Shown here: positions 1 through 11,450 of the stretch, in pieces
Numbering within the stretch: the first letter of the stretch is position 1
Layout of the letters: every line of letters starts with the position of its first letter
Assembly: GCF_027887165.1 (NCBI RefSeq)
Contig: NC_077227.1
Span: 85,210,102-85,274,101, forward strand
DNA from: Monodelphis domestica
Lineage: Eukaryota > Chordata > Mammalia > Didelphimorphia > Didelphidae
Direction: 5' to 3'
Length of the DNA: 64,000 nt
The notes under the pieces: model-generated
Told to the model about the DNA's origin: nothing
The model's database searches: none
What the model saw: the letters and a program-made list of their open reading frames with translations, nothing else
Made by a program: the position numbers and the translations under genes

Positions 1-900
1 ACTTTGAGATTGATGATACTCATGATTCAAAGGAAGGATATGTCTTGCTTAGCTGTATTTTTCTGGGGTCTGTCTCAATTTCCTCTACTTTAAACAGGTT
101 GCTGTCAATAATAGAAAAGAGTGGGCAGCATTTTCCCATAGAGTCCTCTGAGGATGCTCAAACACAGTCATCTTGATAGGGACAATTTAGAAATTAGCAT
201 GACCAAGGAGCAACTTAGATTTTCTTTTCTGTAACTTTGCAGAAGCCCATTTATCCAATTTCATAGCAATTTGAAGAATGCCATTCTTGTAACTATGGCA
301 TCCTGCCTACTTGTCCTCTTAAAACTAATAAAAGGAGGTCAATGGAAAGCATATGGGGGTTAAGAGATGGGGAGAGCACATAGACTGTGAGCAGACACTG
401 CCCTTTGACCTTCAGCTGGAAGAGGGAATTAAATATTGTCTTCCTAACAGAGGAAAATGGCATTAGGAAATTAGAGAGAAACATAAGGGGTCTTAGAGAG
501 ATGGGAAGACAATATGTTCAGTTGGGTAGAGAGTTTTAGAGACAAAAATTCTTGGTTTCTGGTCCTATCCTTATGTTTGCAACCTAAAGACCTTGATTAC
601 ATTATGCTACTTTTCTGATTCCAAGTTTTCAATGAAATAAAAATCAATCTAAGTTTCTGTGACAGAGAAAGGAAATCCTCTAAAAAGATACTAGTGACCT
701 TTGAAAGGAGACAAGTTGAAAAGACTGCTGGGAATGTACTCCCCTTTACAAAACTTGGAGCATCCTTTCCCCTAGCCTGTACTATACAAAATTTCCATCT
801 AACTGCGTTTCCCCAACCAGCTAAAGCTGGAATACACAACTCAGGAACTCCTGAAGTATCTATCTCTAAAGTCATATTAATGAAAGCTATTCAATGAAGA
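1..900. other. No recognised feature
   Basis: I see no repeat, RNA gene or credible exon here. Short open frames on both strands (for example 293-484 minus and 597-875 minus) have no recognisable domain and overlap each other, as expected by chance in AT-rich DNA. Confidence 0.5.
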
Positions 901-1148
901 GGGAAGCTAGGTGGTCCAGTGCCAGTTCTGGAGGCTAGAAGACACATCTTCCTGAGTTCAAGTCTGTCCTCAGCCACTTTTTGCCTGTGTGACATTGGGC
1001 AAGTCACTTAACTATGCCTCAGTTTCCTCATCTGCAAAACGATCTGGAGAAGGAAATTAAAAAAAACAAAACACTGTAGTACCTCTGCCAAGAAAACCCA
1101 AAACTGGGTCATAAAAAGTTGTGGATACAACAGAAAAATAACTGAACT
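901..1148 (+). mobile_element. MAR1-like CORE-SINE (BovB-type tail)
   Basis: A tRNA-derived head (agctaggtgg...) leads into the CORE segment, with the signature of a tRNA-like B box (gagttcaag) and the gggcaagtcacttaac block. The 3' tail reads like the end of BovB/RTE LINEs (ctggagaaggaaat...; agttgtggatacaac), so RTE machinery probably mobilised it. The copy is full length but clearly diverged. Confidence 0.85.
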
Positions 1149-2460
1149 AAAATTTCAAGCTCAGAGGCTGTAGAGTTTGCAGACTCCACTCTTTCCTTTT
1201 CTGAAAAATGGAACAACAGTCAGCAATTTCTAGATGATGGGGGTTTCAATTACATCAGATTAATCTATTTGCAAGATTTGTGTAAATTCCCCAATCTAGT
1301 CAATAGATAAAAGTATTGGTATTTTTGGGAAATAGAAATTGAAAAGAGGAAACAAAAGAATATTATTATTGCGAGTTTATAAGATTCTCTGAAGAATGAA
1401 TAATTTAAGACCAGGCAGGATTTGGATGAAATATTAAAGGAACCTAAAAACTTCCTAGTTCCCTGGCCTCTATTGATAGCCCAGGAAGTCTTACTCTCCT
1501 ATTCCTAGTATCCCAATCCCTGAAGACCATACCATCTTCCTTAAGAAAAGTAAGCAGTGTTTAATTTTTTTCTTTGTTTTATATGACATATGCTATATGC
1601 TTTCAGCTTTTCTATATTATTTATTCTTGTAAATCTGATTTCCCTATGAACTGAGAAGCCAAAGGAAAAGAGGTGAAAAAAGATAAATTTTCTTGTGAAA
1701 GTTTTGAAGCTTTTAAAGGATTTATTCTCAACCCTGTATTTCTAATTCTAGCTAACTTGGAAGGATGAGAGAGGCTGATAGACAATCAGATAGACAGACA
1801 AACAGACAGACAGAGAAGAGAGGAGATTTCTTCCTTATATGAGAAATTTGTCACTAATTAGGGATCAAAATTGTGATAAGTATAATCTATTTAATGTGTA
1901 TTTTGAAATTACAGTGGAATTGTGGTTAAAATGTTCCATAGATGCTAAAATACCTTAATAAGGTTTGGGAGGTACCAGTCCTACAGGATTGTTAAAAGTA
2001 GAGATTTTGGGAACTTGATATATCAAAAATAATCACACTCCTATATTATTCTCTCTCTTCTCTGGAGAATGAAAAACTTTATTGTTTTAGTGTAAGAGAA
2101 AGATGTGATTTCACTAACAGCAGAATATTCAGTCTTAAATGGAACTGAAGTCAATTTAAAAGTTTTCTCTCTAGTGATTCTGAAAAAAAAAAGGAAAAAT
2201 TTTAAAAGTATACAAATTGGGGAAAGAAAGGGAACCTACTTCTGAAGATGGATTGCGATATGATTTCAAAATAAAGAGGTAGTGCATTGAGAAATTAGAC
2301 TGAAGGAAGGTGAGACACAACCTGTGTAAGGGGATATCTGTGTTTCTATGGTTTACAGGACTTTGATCAGAAAGAAAAGGGAAAGAAAACTGAAGGAATT
2401 GGAAACTGTTTGCACTGATAGTTTTAAGATGAAGCTCAATGAAAAGATAATACGTCTATA
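1149..2460. other. No gene; one short GACA repeat
   Basis: No exon or known repeat family was recognised apart from a short (GACA)n run at about 1776-1812. The segment 2218-2345 resembles 5158-5275 and may be an unclassified old repeat. Confidence 0.5.
2218..2345 (+). repeat. Unclassified diverged repeat, copy 1
   Basis: This stretch lines up by eye with 5158-5275 in the same order (a ggaaagaa start, then gat.gatt..gatatg.ttt, aataaagaa/gg, and a similar end). Identity is roughly 70% with small gaps. I do not recognise the family. It is either an old interspersed repeat or an old local duplication. Confidence 0.35.
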
Positions 2461-2472
2461 AAAGAGCTCTTA

Positions 2473-2671
2473 GCCAACTGGGTGGTTCAGTGGATTGAGA
2501 GCCAGGTCTAAAGATGTGAGGTTATGGGTTCATATCTGGTCTCTGATACATCTTAGTTGTATGACCTTGGGCAAGTCACTTAACCCCATTGCCTAGTCCT
2601 TTCTACTCTTCCTTGGAACCATTATATATTGTTGATTCTAAGATGGAAGGCAATGATTAAAAAAATTGTTT
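2473..2671 (+). mobile_element. CORE-SINE, tail type C (WSINE1-like)
   Basis: A tRNA-type head and CORE are followed by the second common marsupial tail (cattgcctagtcctt...ccttggaacca...gattctaagatggaagg). Flanking direct repeats aaagagctctta (2461-2472) and aaagagaactctta (2672-2685) mark the target site duplication with a 2 bp indel. The name WSINE1 is an inference from memory. Confidence 0.8.
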
Positions 2672-2689
2672 AAAGAGAACTCTTAGAGG

Positions 2690-3732
2690 CAGATATGTTT
2701 TTAAAATGCAATTCAATTTTTTACTTTTCAAAACAGAAATACAGACCAATGATTTTCCCCTAAACTGAGACAAAAGAAGGTCCTCAACTTTGACAGCTAT
2801 TCAAATGTGCAGCATGGGCCAAGAGGAAAGCTCAGGATTTAGTAAAGTTTTGCAGAAAGTTGAAAGAAGTTTTAGAACTCATTGAAAGAAGAGGCAAAAT
2901 AGAAAGATTTCTATGCTTGTAAAATTGTGAACTCCACTTGGAAAAATGCTTGGTTTTTTCCTCAGGAAGTTAAAGTTAGTTTTGAGATTTCTCAGCTTGA
3001 TTTCACAAATTTTAATATTCTCATGAATAGGGAAAAGTAGCTAGAATCCTGTAGCAGGATTTAAAATTGAGCAATTTAAATTTGGACTCATATGGAGTTT
3101 GATAAATTACTTGGGGGAATCATAATTCTCAGCATGGTTGATCAGTGCTCTGAATGGTAAATGCTGCTGACACACCTTTGGATAAAAGGAATAACTACTT
3201 TCTACTGGTCTTTGAATATATCTAATATAAAATCCTAGCATTAGTCAATGAAGGGAATGATTTTTCCATGTAGCTGATTTGGAAATGTATTCAACTTGGT
3301 TAATATCATTTGATTGGCAAGAATTTTGGTTTTGTACTTCATGTTTTAAATCCATGCTGATGTTTTATGTTAATATCATGTGTTTTTAGTGTCCTGCATT
3401 GGGATTTGGGGATATTATCTTGTAGAAGTACTGCTGAATTATGGGATGGTGCTTATAGAGTGATGCATTTGAATCATTAGAAGGCTAGTCCTTGTTTATC
3501 TGAATGCTTTGAGCTATTATTCATTAGAGACATTTGTTTAGAATTTGCTGGATAGAGATTGCCTTCCATATTCAAATTCAGAATCCTCTGATTTGTCAAA
3601 GTTAACTTACCATTTTGGGAAGTTTTATTGTCATTGAGAATATTTGTTACCATTTTGCGGTTCCCTTTGCATTTTTGACCCTAGAAAGATTATGAGCTAT
3701 TATCAGTCTTGTGAAAGAAGCTACAGGGAGGG
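2690..3732. other. No recognised feature
   Basis: About 1 kb of AT-rich sequence in which I see no transposon, RNA gene or exon. Very old repeats could be present below visual recognition. Confidence 0.45.
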
Positions 3733-3972
3733 GAATAATAATAACAAAATGATAATAATAGCTAACATTTCTATAATGCTCACTATGTGTCACTTTATGA
3801 TCATTATCTCACTTGATCCTCACAAGAACCCTGGGAGGTAGTTGCTATTATTATCTCCAGTTTATAAATGAGGAAACTAAGGGAAACAAGTTAAATGATT
3901 TTGCCAGGATCACAGAACTAGTAAGTAGCTGAGACTGGATTTGAACTTTCTGATTCCACTTGCTACCTCTGT
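3733..3972 (-). mobile_element. MIR (L2-tailed CORE-SINE)
   Basis: The reverse strand of a MIR is clear: gctaacattt, then cacttgatcctcacaa, ccctgggaggta, ttataaatgaggaaact, and ggatttgaac. The L2-type tail is at the low-coordinate end. The divergence is that of an old therian insertion. Confidence 0.85.
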
Positions 3973-4044
3973 AATGGAATATAAATGGAATGTACTGATA
4001 TGAAAATGAAATCTTATAACTTTTACCCTGAGACTATGGAGATA

Positions 4045-4594
4045 CAGTAGGATCTCATTTTATGAGTCTAGTTCCAAGACCTTTGAATTAGTTGAAAATT
4101 GCACAAAATAGCAAACCTCATTATTTAATAAGTATTTCTTATATGAACATTTTATAACTTTTCTTAGGTTGATTAGAGCTACCAGCATCACTATTCGTGC
4201 ACTGTGGGGCCACTATTAATAACTAAAGAGAATTAATGAAACAAAGAGAAGCACTGATTGGGATGAGACTTGTTACAAGCTAGAACTTATTACAGGATAG
4301 AACTCCAAAGACTGATAGAAGCTAAAGTTTGGATCGAAACCATGTAATGTCTTACACCAATGCTTTTCAAAATGAGAATAAGTATGTTTGGGTATGTATA
4401 TAATAATATAATAATAATAAATAAAATAATAAAATAATAGTAAGTATGCTATAAGACTTTTTACTAAGCAGCATGGATTTAGCACATAATTAAACATTTT
4501 ATTTTATGTATTTTTCTGCCTTTATTTTTTCAATTGCCAATCATGTACAACTGAATTAACATATGTTGAGTTCACATAAAAAGAAGTCCTACTG
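4045..4594. mobile_element. Tigger-like non-autonomous DNA transposon
   Basis: The ends form imperfect terminal inverted repeats. The left end begins cagtaggatctcattttatg and the right end, read in reverse, begins cagtaggacttctttttatg. Both are bounded by TA (4043-4044 and 4595-4596), the target duplication of Tc1/mariner elements. The outer sequence recalls pogo/Tigger termini (cagtagg..ctc.ttttatg.g). At 550 bp with no transposase frame, this is an internally deleted, MITE-like copy. An AT-rich run at 4396-4440 lies inside it. Confidence 0.75.
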
Positions 4595-4599
4595 TAATT

Positions 4600-6070
4600 A
4601 AGATTTTGGTTTTCAGAGGAACTAAGATCCTGTCCACCGAAAACCAAAATAAAAACATGCACTCATAGCCTAAGGGACAAAAGTTTGCTTCTGATATAGA
4701 AATGCTCTATTTGGTAAATCATCCGACTATTGATTATGAAATCTATGGAAATTTACAGGGCAAATTTTAGCTATATCAATATTGAATTAAATCAAGATTA
4801 AAAGTTTGCATCAACTTTGGATTATCAAATCAAAGTTTAAAAGATTTCCCTTTTGCCCTACAGGCTGATATTTAATACCATGGCTAAGGATAGCCAGTGA
4901 CTTTTTGTATTTTGAATGAATCATAACATCTTTATATATAAAATCACAAGGTAAATTAGAAGAAAATCACTTAAAAAGGAATTAAGTAGAACAGGTATTT
5001 GGAAACTCTTAAGTAAGAACCAAATTGGAAGTGGTTTACTTGACAAAGTAAGAAACTCTATCCACCTTGAGATCTCTCATCTGATCAAGAAAACAAAGTT
5101 TTGCAATACATTTCAATTGTATAAGAAAACTGTGCTAGTTTACAAAGAGGAGATTCAGTGGAAAGAAGGAAATCATTTTCAAAGATAGATTCGATATGGT
5201 TTAAAAATAAAGAAGTGAGAGATTGAAAATTAGAATAAAGGAAAGTAAATCATTAAATCAGTGTATGAGGAGAGGCATAATTTTTTATTGGGATATGCTA
5301 AATTAGAAAGAGAAAAACAAACATTTTGAAAAAGTATTGAATATGCTTAATAAGTACTCAGAATAAATATATTTTACTAAATTCTTATTAGTTATGATAA
5401 TGATTTTGATGATTATTATTGATATTGCCATGATCTTGAGAAATCATTGTACCCTGTGCTAAAGTATAGTTAGTATAGTTTAATAAAAGAAGCATAATCT
5501 TTTACAACTTTAATTTGATTACATTTTGAATTCAGTTTTGAATTCTTATTAAAGAGGTAAGTAGAATACCATATAATGGAAAGTGCCAAGGGCTATTCAA
5601 AAGAACTATAGGTATATGGAGATAGCAGGATCCTCTTGACTCAGATTCCCCTTATGCTATTTCTTTTCTGAATGGAAAAGTTTCCCACATGGTAAATCAT
5701 AAGCCTGGCTATGAGACACTTTTAATAATACTGTACTCTGCTTTATGATTGGCTATTCCAAAATATATTTATGACTTTTGCAAGAAATAGAAAAGAGCTG
5801 AGGGAGTTTTATTACCTTATATCTAAGATAGGTACTATGCATCTCTAGGCTTAGGTCTAATGCAATATTCTTGATGCTACTGTCACCATGCCCATTCTCC
5901 TTCTTTCACGGATTCCTTAGTCCATGGCATGTGAACTACAAAGGTTTTAACATTAAATTTTATTGTTCCTATCAGCTAGTTTCTTTGAGCCTACTATTAT
6001 GGTATTTAGGTATCTACTTCTTTCTCTATGTTATCATTATTGTTTATTATAGCTTGCTTGTATATATTTA
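4600..6070. other. No gene; one unclassified repeat copy
   Basis: No exon or standard repeat was recognised apart from 5158-5275. The sequence is AT-rich and without notable open frames. Confidence 0.45.
5158..5275 (+). repeat. Unclassified diverged repeat, copy 2
   Basis: Direct-orientation partner of 2218-2345. The shared order of short matches suggests common origin. The family is not recognised. Confidence 0.35.
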
Positions 6071-6073
6071 TTT

Positions 6074-6324
6074 GAGGCAGCTCAGAGGCACAGAAGATCG
6101 AGTGCTAAGCCTGGAGTCAGGAAGACTCATTTTCCTGAGTTCAAATATGACCTGAGATGCTTCTTAGCTCTGTGACTCTGGACAGGTCACTTAACTCTGC
6201 CTCAGGCCTTCATCTATAAAATGTTCTGGAGAAGGAAATGGCAAACCACTCTGGTATCTTTGCCAAGAAAAAAACAAAACAAAACAAAACAAAAAGAGTT
6301 GGACACAACTGAAAGTTGAACAAC
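6074..6324 (+). mobile_element. MAR1-like CORE-SINE (BovB-type tail)
   Basis: Full-length copy with a tRNA-type head, a CORE (gacaggtcacttaac) and a BovB-type tail (ggagaaggaaatggcaaacc...agttggacacaactg). An (AAAAC)n expansion at about 6267-6294 interrupts the tail. Confidence 0.9.
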
Positions 6325-6340
6325 ATACAGATATTTGTAT

Positions 6341-6742
6341 TTTGTCTCTCCCATTAAATTGTTGGCTCCTTCATCTCAAGAACTGTCTCTTACCTCTTTT
6401 TGTATTCCAGAGCTTAGTACAGTGCCTGGTATGTGGTAGATACATCACTTTGTTGTTGTTCAGTCCTTTCAGTTGTGTCCAACTCTTTCTGATGCCGTTT
6501 GGAGGTTTCTTGTCAATGATACTAGAGTGGTTCGCCATTTCCTTCTCCAGATCATTTTACAGATGAGAAAACTGAGACAAACAGGGTTAAATGACTTGCC
6601 TAGGGTCACATAGCTAGTAAGTACCTAAGGCCAGAAATGAACTCAAGTCTTCTGGACTCAAGGTTCAGTGCTCTATCTATGATACCATCTACCTGTCCTA
6701 AATATGTAACTTAATAAATACTTATTGATTGATTGACTAGCT
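6341..6742 (+). mobile_element. L2 LINE 3' end, split by a SINE
   Basis: The extreme 3' end of L2 is visible (ttggctccttcatctcaagaac..., cagtgcctggtatgtgg). It stops at 6451 and resumes after the antisense SINE at 6699 with the terminal tail (cttaataaatacttattg and short tgat repeats). The SINE therefore landed in an existing L2 tail. Confidence 0.75.
6452..6698 (-). mobile_element. MAR1-like CORE-SINE nested in L2
   Basis: Reverse-strand MAR1-type SINE. The BovB-type tail comes first (gttgttcagtcctttcagtt..., actagagtggttcgccattt), then the CORE and the tRNA-type head (ctctatctatgataccatct). It sits inside the L2 3' end at 6341-6742. Confidence 0.9.
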
Positions 6743-7395
6743 CTATGAGATATGCATTGACTTTTATCACATCAAATAATTCCTAGAGGATGGTGTAATT
6801 AAGCTTTGCCAGACCCTATTAAATTATTCTTACCTCTAGCAAGTTTGAGCAACATTACATGAACAACCACTGCCAGGTGTATTGCGTGAGTTGGAAGATG
6901 CCAACTCTATTTACTAGAAGAAATACCTCCATGAATATGTCCTAGAAATAAGGTGGAAAGCAAAGCAAGCTGGACAATTTGTGAATAGTGGTCTAGGAAA
7001 GACCCCCCTTGTAAGAATTTCTAAGGTTTGGCCTAAGCTCCTTTGTTTACTCCTTCTTACATTCTTTACAGAATGATTAGTGTTTTAAGATAATGTTCTG
7101 GATTTTGTATGATTTGTTAAGTATATATTTTGTTTTACCACAATAATCCTCTTTGCACTAATCTTCCTATTTTGCTGTACAATCAACCAACTTGCTATAT
7201 TATGAACTTATACATTAAAAAATCTAGGTTTGATGATATTTCTAAGGAAGTATCAAAGAGGAGAAGTTGTGGTGAAGATGGATTATAAATCTCAGAAAAT
7301 ATATCTCCCCCCCAAAAGTAATTGTAGATGTCAAAGAAACAGAACATGATTTAAGTAGAGACTTGTGGTGCTGAAAAGAATAGGATGCGCCTTAC
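6743..7395. other. No recognised feature
   Basis: About 650 bp between an L2 tail and an antisense L1. I see no repeat signature or exon. Confidence 0.45.
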
Positions 7396-8530
7396 TGATT
7401 CTTTTTTTTTACTTAATTTCTTTTATTTTTCCAAATTACGTCAATTATTTATCATATAATTTTGATATTTTCTTTCTGACATTTTGCAATTTATATTCTC
7501 TCCCTCCTATTCCTTGCCCCTCCCCAAGACCTCATGTTCAGTCTTTTTCTAAGGTGAAATTTTCTGTTTTATTCTCAAAATATACTTTTTTGACCAGAGC
7601 CATGATTTCATCAGTTTCATCAGTTAGCTTCAGGAGGGGAATTTCCTCTACCAAATCATATCAACATCTTTCCTAAACCTTAAAAAAACCGAGGAATTAC
7701 CAAACAACACACATAACTTACTTTTTTCTTCGTTAAAAATTATTTATTTGTAATATTAAAATTCTCATTTATCTGCCACCCTCTTTCCCTTTCCTGCACT
7801 AGAGAAAGCATCATTTAACAAAAAGATATATCTAAAACTATGTCTTCCTTGTTTCTGTTTATCAGTTTATTCACTGGAGATGGACATACACAGGTCAATA
7901 TTCAAACAATATTTCTAGTGCTATATATAATATTCCATTGATTCTATTCATTTTAGTCTTCACAATTTCATGTCAGTCTATATTTTTCTAAAAGTAACAT
8001 GCTTGTCATTTCTTACATTGTAGTACTAATCCATCACAATTATATGCCACTATTAATTTAGTCATTTCCCAATTGATGTGCATTCCCTCAATTTCTAATT
8101 CTTTGCACCATGAAAAGAGCTGCTATGAATATTTTAGAACACATAGGATCCCCCCCCCCTTCTCTCCAGTCACCTTAGGAAATAAATCTAATAGTGGTCT
8201 TTCTGGGTCAAAAATATACGGTTTTATAACTATTTGGGTATAGTTCCAGATTGTTCTCCAAAATGGTTGGATCAGTTCACAATTTTACAACAGTTTATTA
8301 GTGTCCTTATTTTTCCACTTCTCTTCCACTTTTTGTCATTTTGCCCTTTTATTATTTAGTCCATCTAATAGGTATAAAATAATATCTCAGAGTTGTTTTG
8401 ATTTGCATTTTTCATATCAATAATGATTAAGAGTATGTTTTCATATGGTTATATACAATTTTGATTTCTTTAGCGATAAATTCTTTGTCTATATATGTTG
8501 ACCACTTGTCAATTGGGGAAACACAAATAA
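7396..8530 (-). mobile_element. LINE-1 fragment, 3' UTR to ORF2 C-terminus
   Basis: Reverse-strand L1. The 3' UTR is at the low end (ttttccaaattacg..., poly-pyrimidine blocks). The high end carries the complement of the ORF2 C-terminal region (tctggg.caaaaatat, gttgttttgatttgcatttt, cacttgtcaattgggg). It is 5'-truncated and decayed, with no usable reading frame. Confidence 0.75.
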
Positions 8531-8551
8531 CAACACATTTACAATACACAT

Positions 8552-8553
<2 letters not shown>

Positions 8554-8609
<56 letters not shown>
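8554..8609. repeat. Compound microsatellite (CT)n(CA)n
   Basis: An uninterrupted CT run of about 21 bp is followed by a CA run of about 35 bp. This is a likely polymorphic marker and may adopt Z-DNA or triplex structure. Confidence 0.95.
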
Positions 8610-8612
<3 letters not shown>

Positions 8613-8671
8613 AACATATGGGCACACACAAATACACACACCCTACATATTCCTTAAAGTCTTGAGTATAA

Positions 8672-8795
8672 TTGGCTCATTGAGAATTAAGGGATTTGCC
8701 CAGGGTCACTGAGATAGCTTATGTCAGAGGCAAGACTAGAACCCAGATCTTCCTGTTTTGAAGGCCACTTCTCTATCTACTCTATTAGAATGCTC
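8672..8795 (-). mobile_element. MIR-family SINE head fragment
   Basis: Reverse-strand CORE and head only (gggatttgcccagggtcact, agaacccagatcttcctg, ctctatctactct). The tail is missing, so the subfamily is uncertain. Confidence 0.6.
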
Positions 8796-8987
8796 TGAGA
8801 CAGTGGTCTGTAGACTTTTTTGATAAAGAACTAAAGCAATTATGACTTGGCATTCCCTATATACATATATTTACTTTTTAAAATAAATTATATACACGTA
8901 ACATGTGTATATAAATTATGTACATAAGATACTTAATATATGTATATATTATCCATGTCATATGGACAAATAAAATTTTTATTTTAT

Positions 8988-9783
8988 TTAGTTGCTTCAG
9001 CCATGTACAACTCTTTGTGAACCATTTGGAGTTCTGTTGGCAAAGTACAGTGACAGGGAGTGGCCTGCCAATGGCCTGTTGATATGCAGGGGACCTCAAA
9101 GTCCTTGTTGCAATAGGAAAACAGTGAGAAGATAAGAAGGGAAGAATCAAGAGGGCCAGGCTTGGAGGTGACACACAAGGCACTTTATTGAAAGTTACAT
9201 CCTCATTTATAGGGGGAGAAATACAGGCTGGAGTTTCTCCCCAAACTCTCCATACACATAGTAATGGGAAATGTTTACATGGTGACAGACAATGTTTTAC
9301 AGAGAGACCTTAAGTGGCACAATGCAATGCCATACATCAGTGATTTTCTAGAGTACATCTCATACAGGAATTGGAGGATCAAGGGGTGTCTGTAGGTTAC
9401 ATGATATAACACAAGGATTTGCCTAGGTTGCATGATACATACATAAGAGCTTGCCTGGGTTTCTAGGGGTAGTGAATAAAAACATAACCTAGATGCAGAA
9501 GGAGAGAAAGGAGGGGAAATGTGGCTGGGTACCCTCCATGGGTCTAAGCCTTACTGAGGGCTCTTGGACCTGAGAATCTCAGGTTGCCACAGCAAAGATA
9601 CTGGGGTGGTTTGCCGTTTCTTTCTCTAGCTCATTTTACAAATGAGAAAATGGAGGCAAACAGGGTTAAATGACTTGCCCAGAGTCATATTGCTAGTAAG
9701 TGTATGAGGACAGATTTATACTCAGAAGGATGTCTTCCTGACTTCAGTTCCAGTACTATATCAACTGTGCAACCCAGTTGCTC
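8988..9783 (-). mobile_element. MAR1-like SINE split by a solo LTR
   Basis: The SINE tail lies at 8988-9045 (gttgcttcagccatgtacaa...ttggcaaag). It resumes at 9598 (atactggggtggtttgcc...) and ends with the head at about 9783. The break falls exactly at the gcaaag duplication flanking the LTR at 9046-9591, so the LTR is the younger element. Confidence 0.9.
9046..9591 (-). mobile_element. Solo LTR of an endogenous retrovirus
   Basis: A 546 bp solo LTR in antisense orientation. It begins TGTGGCAACC on the minus strand and has a TATA-like box (complement at about 9206-9211) and an AATAAA signal (complement at 9184-9189). The 6 bp direct repeat gcaaag stands at 9040-9045 and 9592-9597, and it lies inside a MAR1-like SINE. 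A 6 bp duplication suits class II (ERVK/beta-like) elements, but the family is not proven. No internal retroviral region is present, so this is a fossil left by LTR-LTR recombination. Confidence 0.8.
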
Positions 9784-9889
9784 TATAAATTACATGCATA
9801 TGTATAATATGTATAAATTATATACATTACAAAATAAAAATAGAAAATATAAAAAAGGAAAATATAAAAAAATATAAAAAATATCATAT

Positions 9890-10255
9890 TTGATCAGTCA
9901 CTAGGGAGTCATAGAACTTTGTTGAGTTTGGGAGTGAAATGGTAAGATATGCATTTTAGAGAAATCACTTGGCATCTCAGTAGAGAATGAATTGGAATGA
10001 AAAAACTGTTAGGAAGAGAGACAGGTTAAGAATTTCTGTTTCATTAGTCTAGATGAGAGGTGATGAGGGACTGATCTGGTGCTTATGTGAGTTGAGAGTG
10101 CAGAGAGATGGGAGAGATATAATTAGATTTTTACAACTGACTAGATATGTGGGGTGAGGGAGAGGAAAGAGTCAATGACATGACATGGACGATTTGAATT
10201 TGGGTCACTGGAATGATAGTGTGCCCTTGGTGTAATGAGGTGGAAAGAAAGAAGG
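9890..10255 (-). mobile_element. L2 LINE fragment
   Basis: Reverse-strand L2 ORF2 region, recognisable from the ordered blocks ggtgatgaggg, gatatgtggggtgagggag, gagtcaatgacatgacatgg and a ggtggtgccctt-like block. It is old and degenerate. Confidence 0.6.
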
Positions 10256-10639
10256 ACAAATGTGATGAGGTCTTAGATCTGTAAATCTTGTCTTTCACAT
10301 TCCATCTACATCTGCTCATCTCTGACTCATTCTATCTTACTTGAAATGAAAAAGAGAAGGTAGAGTTCTTACTTGCCAGTCATTTCCCTGGAGAACAGTG
10401 TATCCTTTGAAAGAATGTCTGCTGCTTGTAGAAAATGATATTGAGAACAGAATGGATATGTCCTGGGATGGAACAGACGTTTTCCAATGTCGACTATCTG
10501 TGAGGGTACTCCCATGAATACCATAGTATCATAAGAGGATTTCTGACTTCCTTTCTTACAATTTATTTAAGATAAGCATGTCATGTAATTACCCAGAGTT
10601 TGCAAAATGAAGCTGAGAGATAAACTATAGGCCTGGTGT

Positions 10640-11450
10640 TAACTATTTAGTTCCTGTTTGGTTCTTCTTCAGTCATGTCTGTATCTGTGATTCCATAGAT
10701 TGATTACAGCACTGGTCCTTTTTTTTTTTTTAAACTACTGTCTCCTGAAGTCTGTCCAAGCTCATATTCATTGCTTCCATGACACCATCTATCCATCTCA
10801 TCCTCTGCTGTCCCCTTCACCTTTTGCCTTCAATCTTTTCCAGCATTAGGGTCTTTTCTCATTATGTGGCCAAAGTATTTAAGTTTCACCTTCAATATTC
10901 ATCCTTCCAAAGAACAATTTCTTTAAGTATTGACTGATTTGATCTTCTTACTATCCAAGCAACTCTTAAAAGTCTTCTCTGGCACCATGGTTTGAAAGAA
11001 TTTATTTTACAGTGTTCATATTTCCTTATAGTCCAATTCTCAAGGGCATATATTAGTACTGGAAAAACTATAGTTTTGGTTATACAGACCTTTGGTGGCA
11101 AGGTGATATCTGCTTTTTAGTATGCCATTCAGATTTGCCATACCTTTCTTTTCAAGAAAAAGGCATCTTTTAATTTCATGGCTACAGTCACTGTCTGCTG
11201 TGATCTTTGAGCCTCAGAATAAAAATGTAACTATTTCTACTTCTTTTCCTTCCATTTTCCAGGAAGTAATGGGATCAATTAATTGTTCATGATCTCAATT
11301 TTTTAATGCCAAACTTCAAACTAGCTTTTATATTTTTATATTTCATTCTGATCAAGAGACTTCTTAGTTTTTCACTTTATGCCTTCAGAGTGATGTCAAT
11401 TGTTTGCAAATTTAAGTTTGAAATATTAACTATATCTCTCATGTTCACCA
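10640..11450 (-). mobile_element. RTE/BovB LINE fragment (ORF C-terminal half)
   Basis: The minus strand shows the 3' half of an RTE-clade reverse transcriptase gene. An open stretch at 10892-11101 encodes a segment with TKTIVFPVLIYALENWTI, then RRLLRVAWIVRRSNQSILKE, the well-known post-RT region of BovB-type elements. Further blocks (ggccaaagtatttaa; ccatctcatcctctgctgtc) match the downstream part. It is a broken plain LINE copy and a possible partner of the BovB-tailed SINEs. A poly-T run at 10718-10732 interrupts it. Confidence 0.8.

Noticed and set aside
901-1000. tRNA-like A and B box motifs (also in every other SINE head)
   Set aside because: They belong to tRNA-derived SINE heads. No cloverleaf with an intact anticodon arm and acceptor stem could be formed, so no tRNA gene is called.
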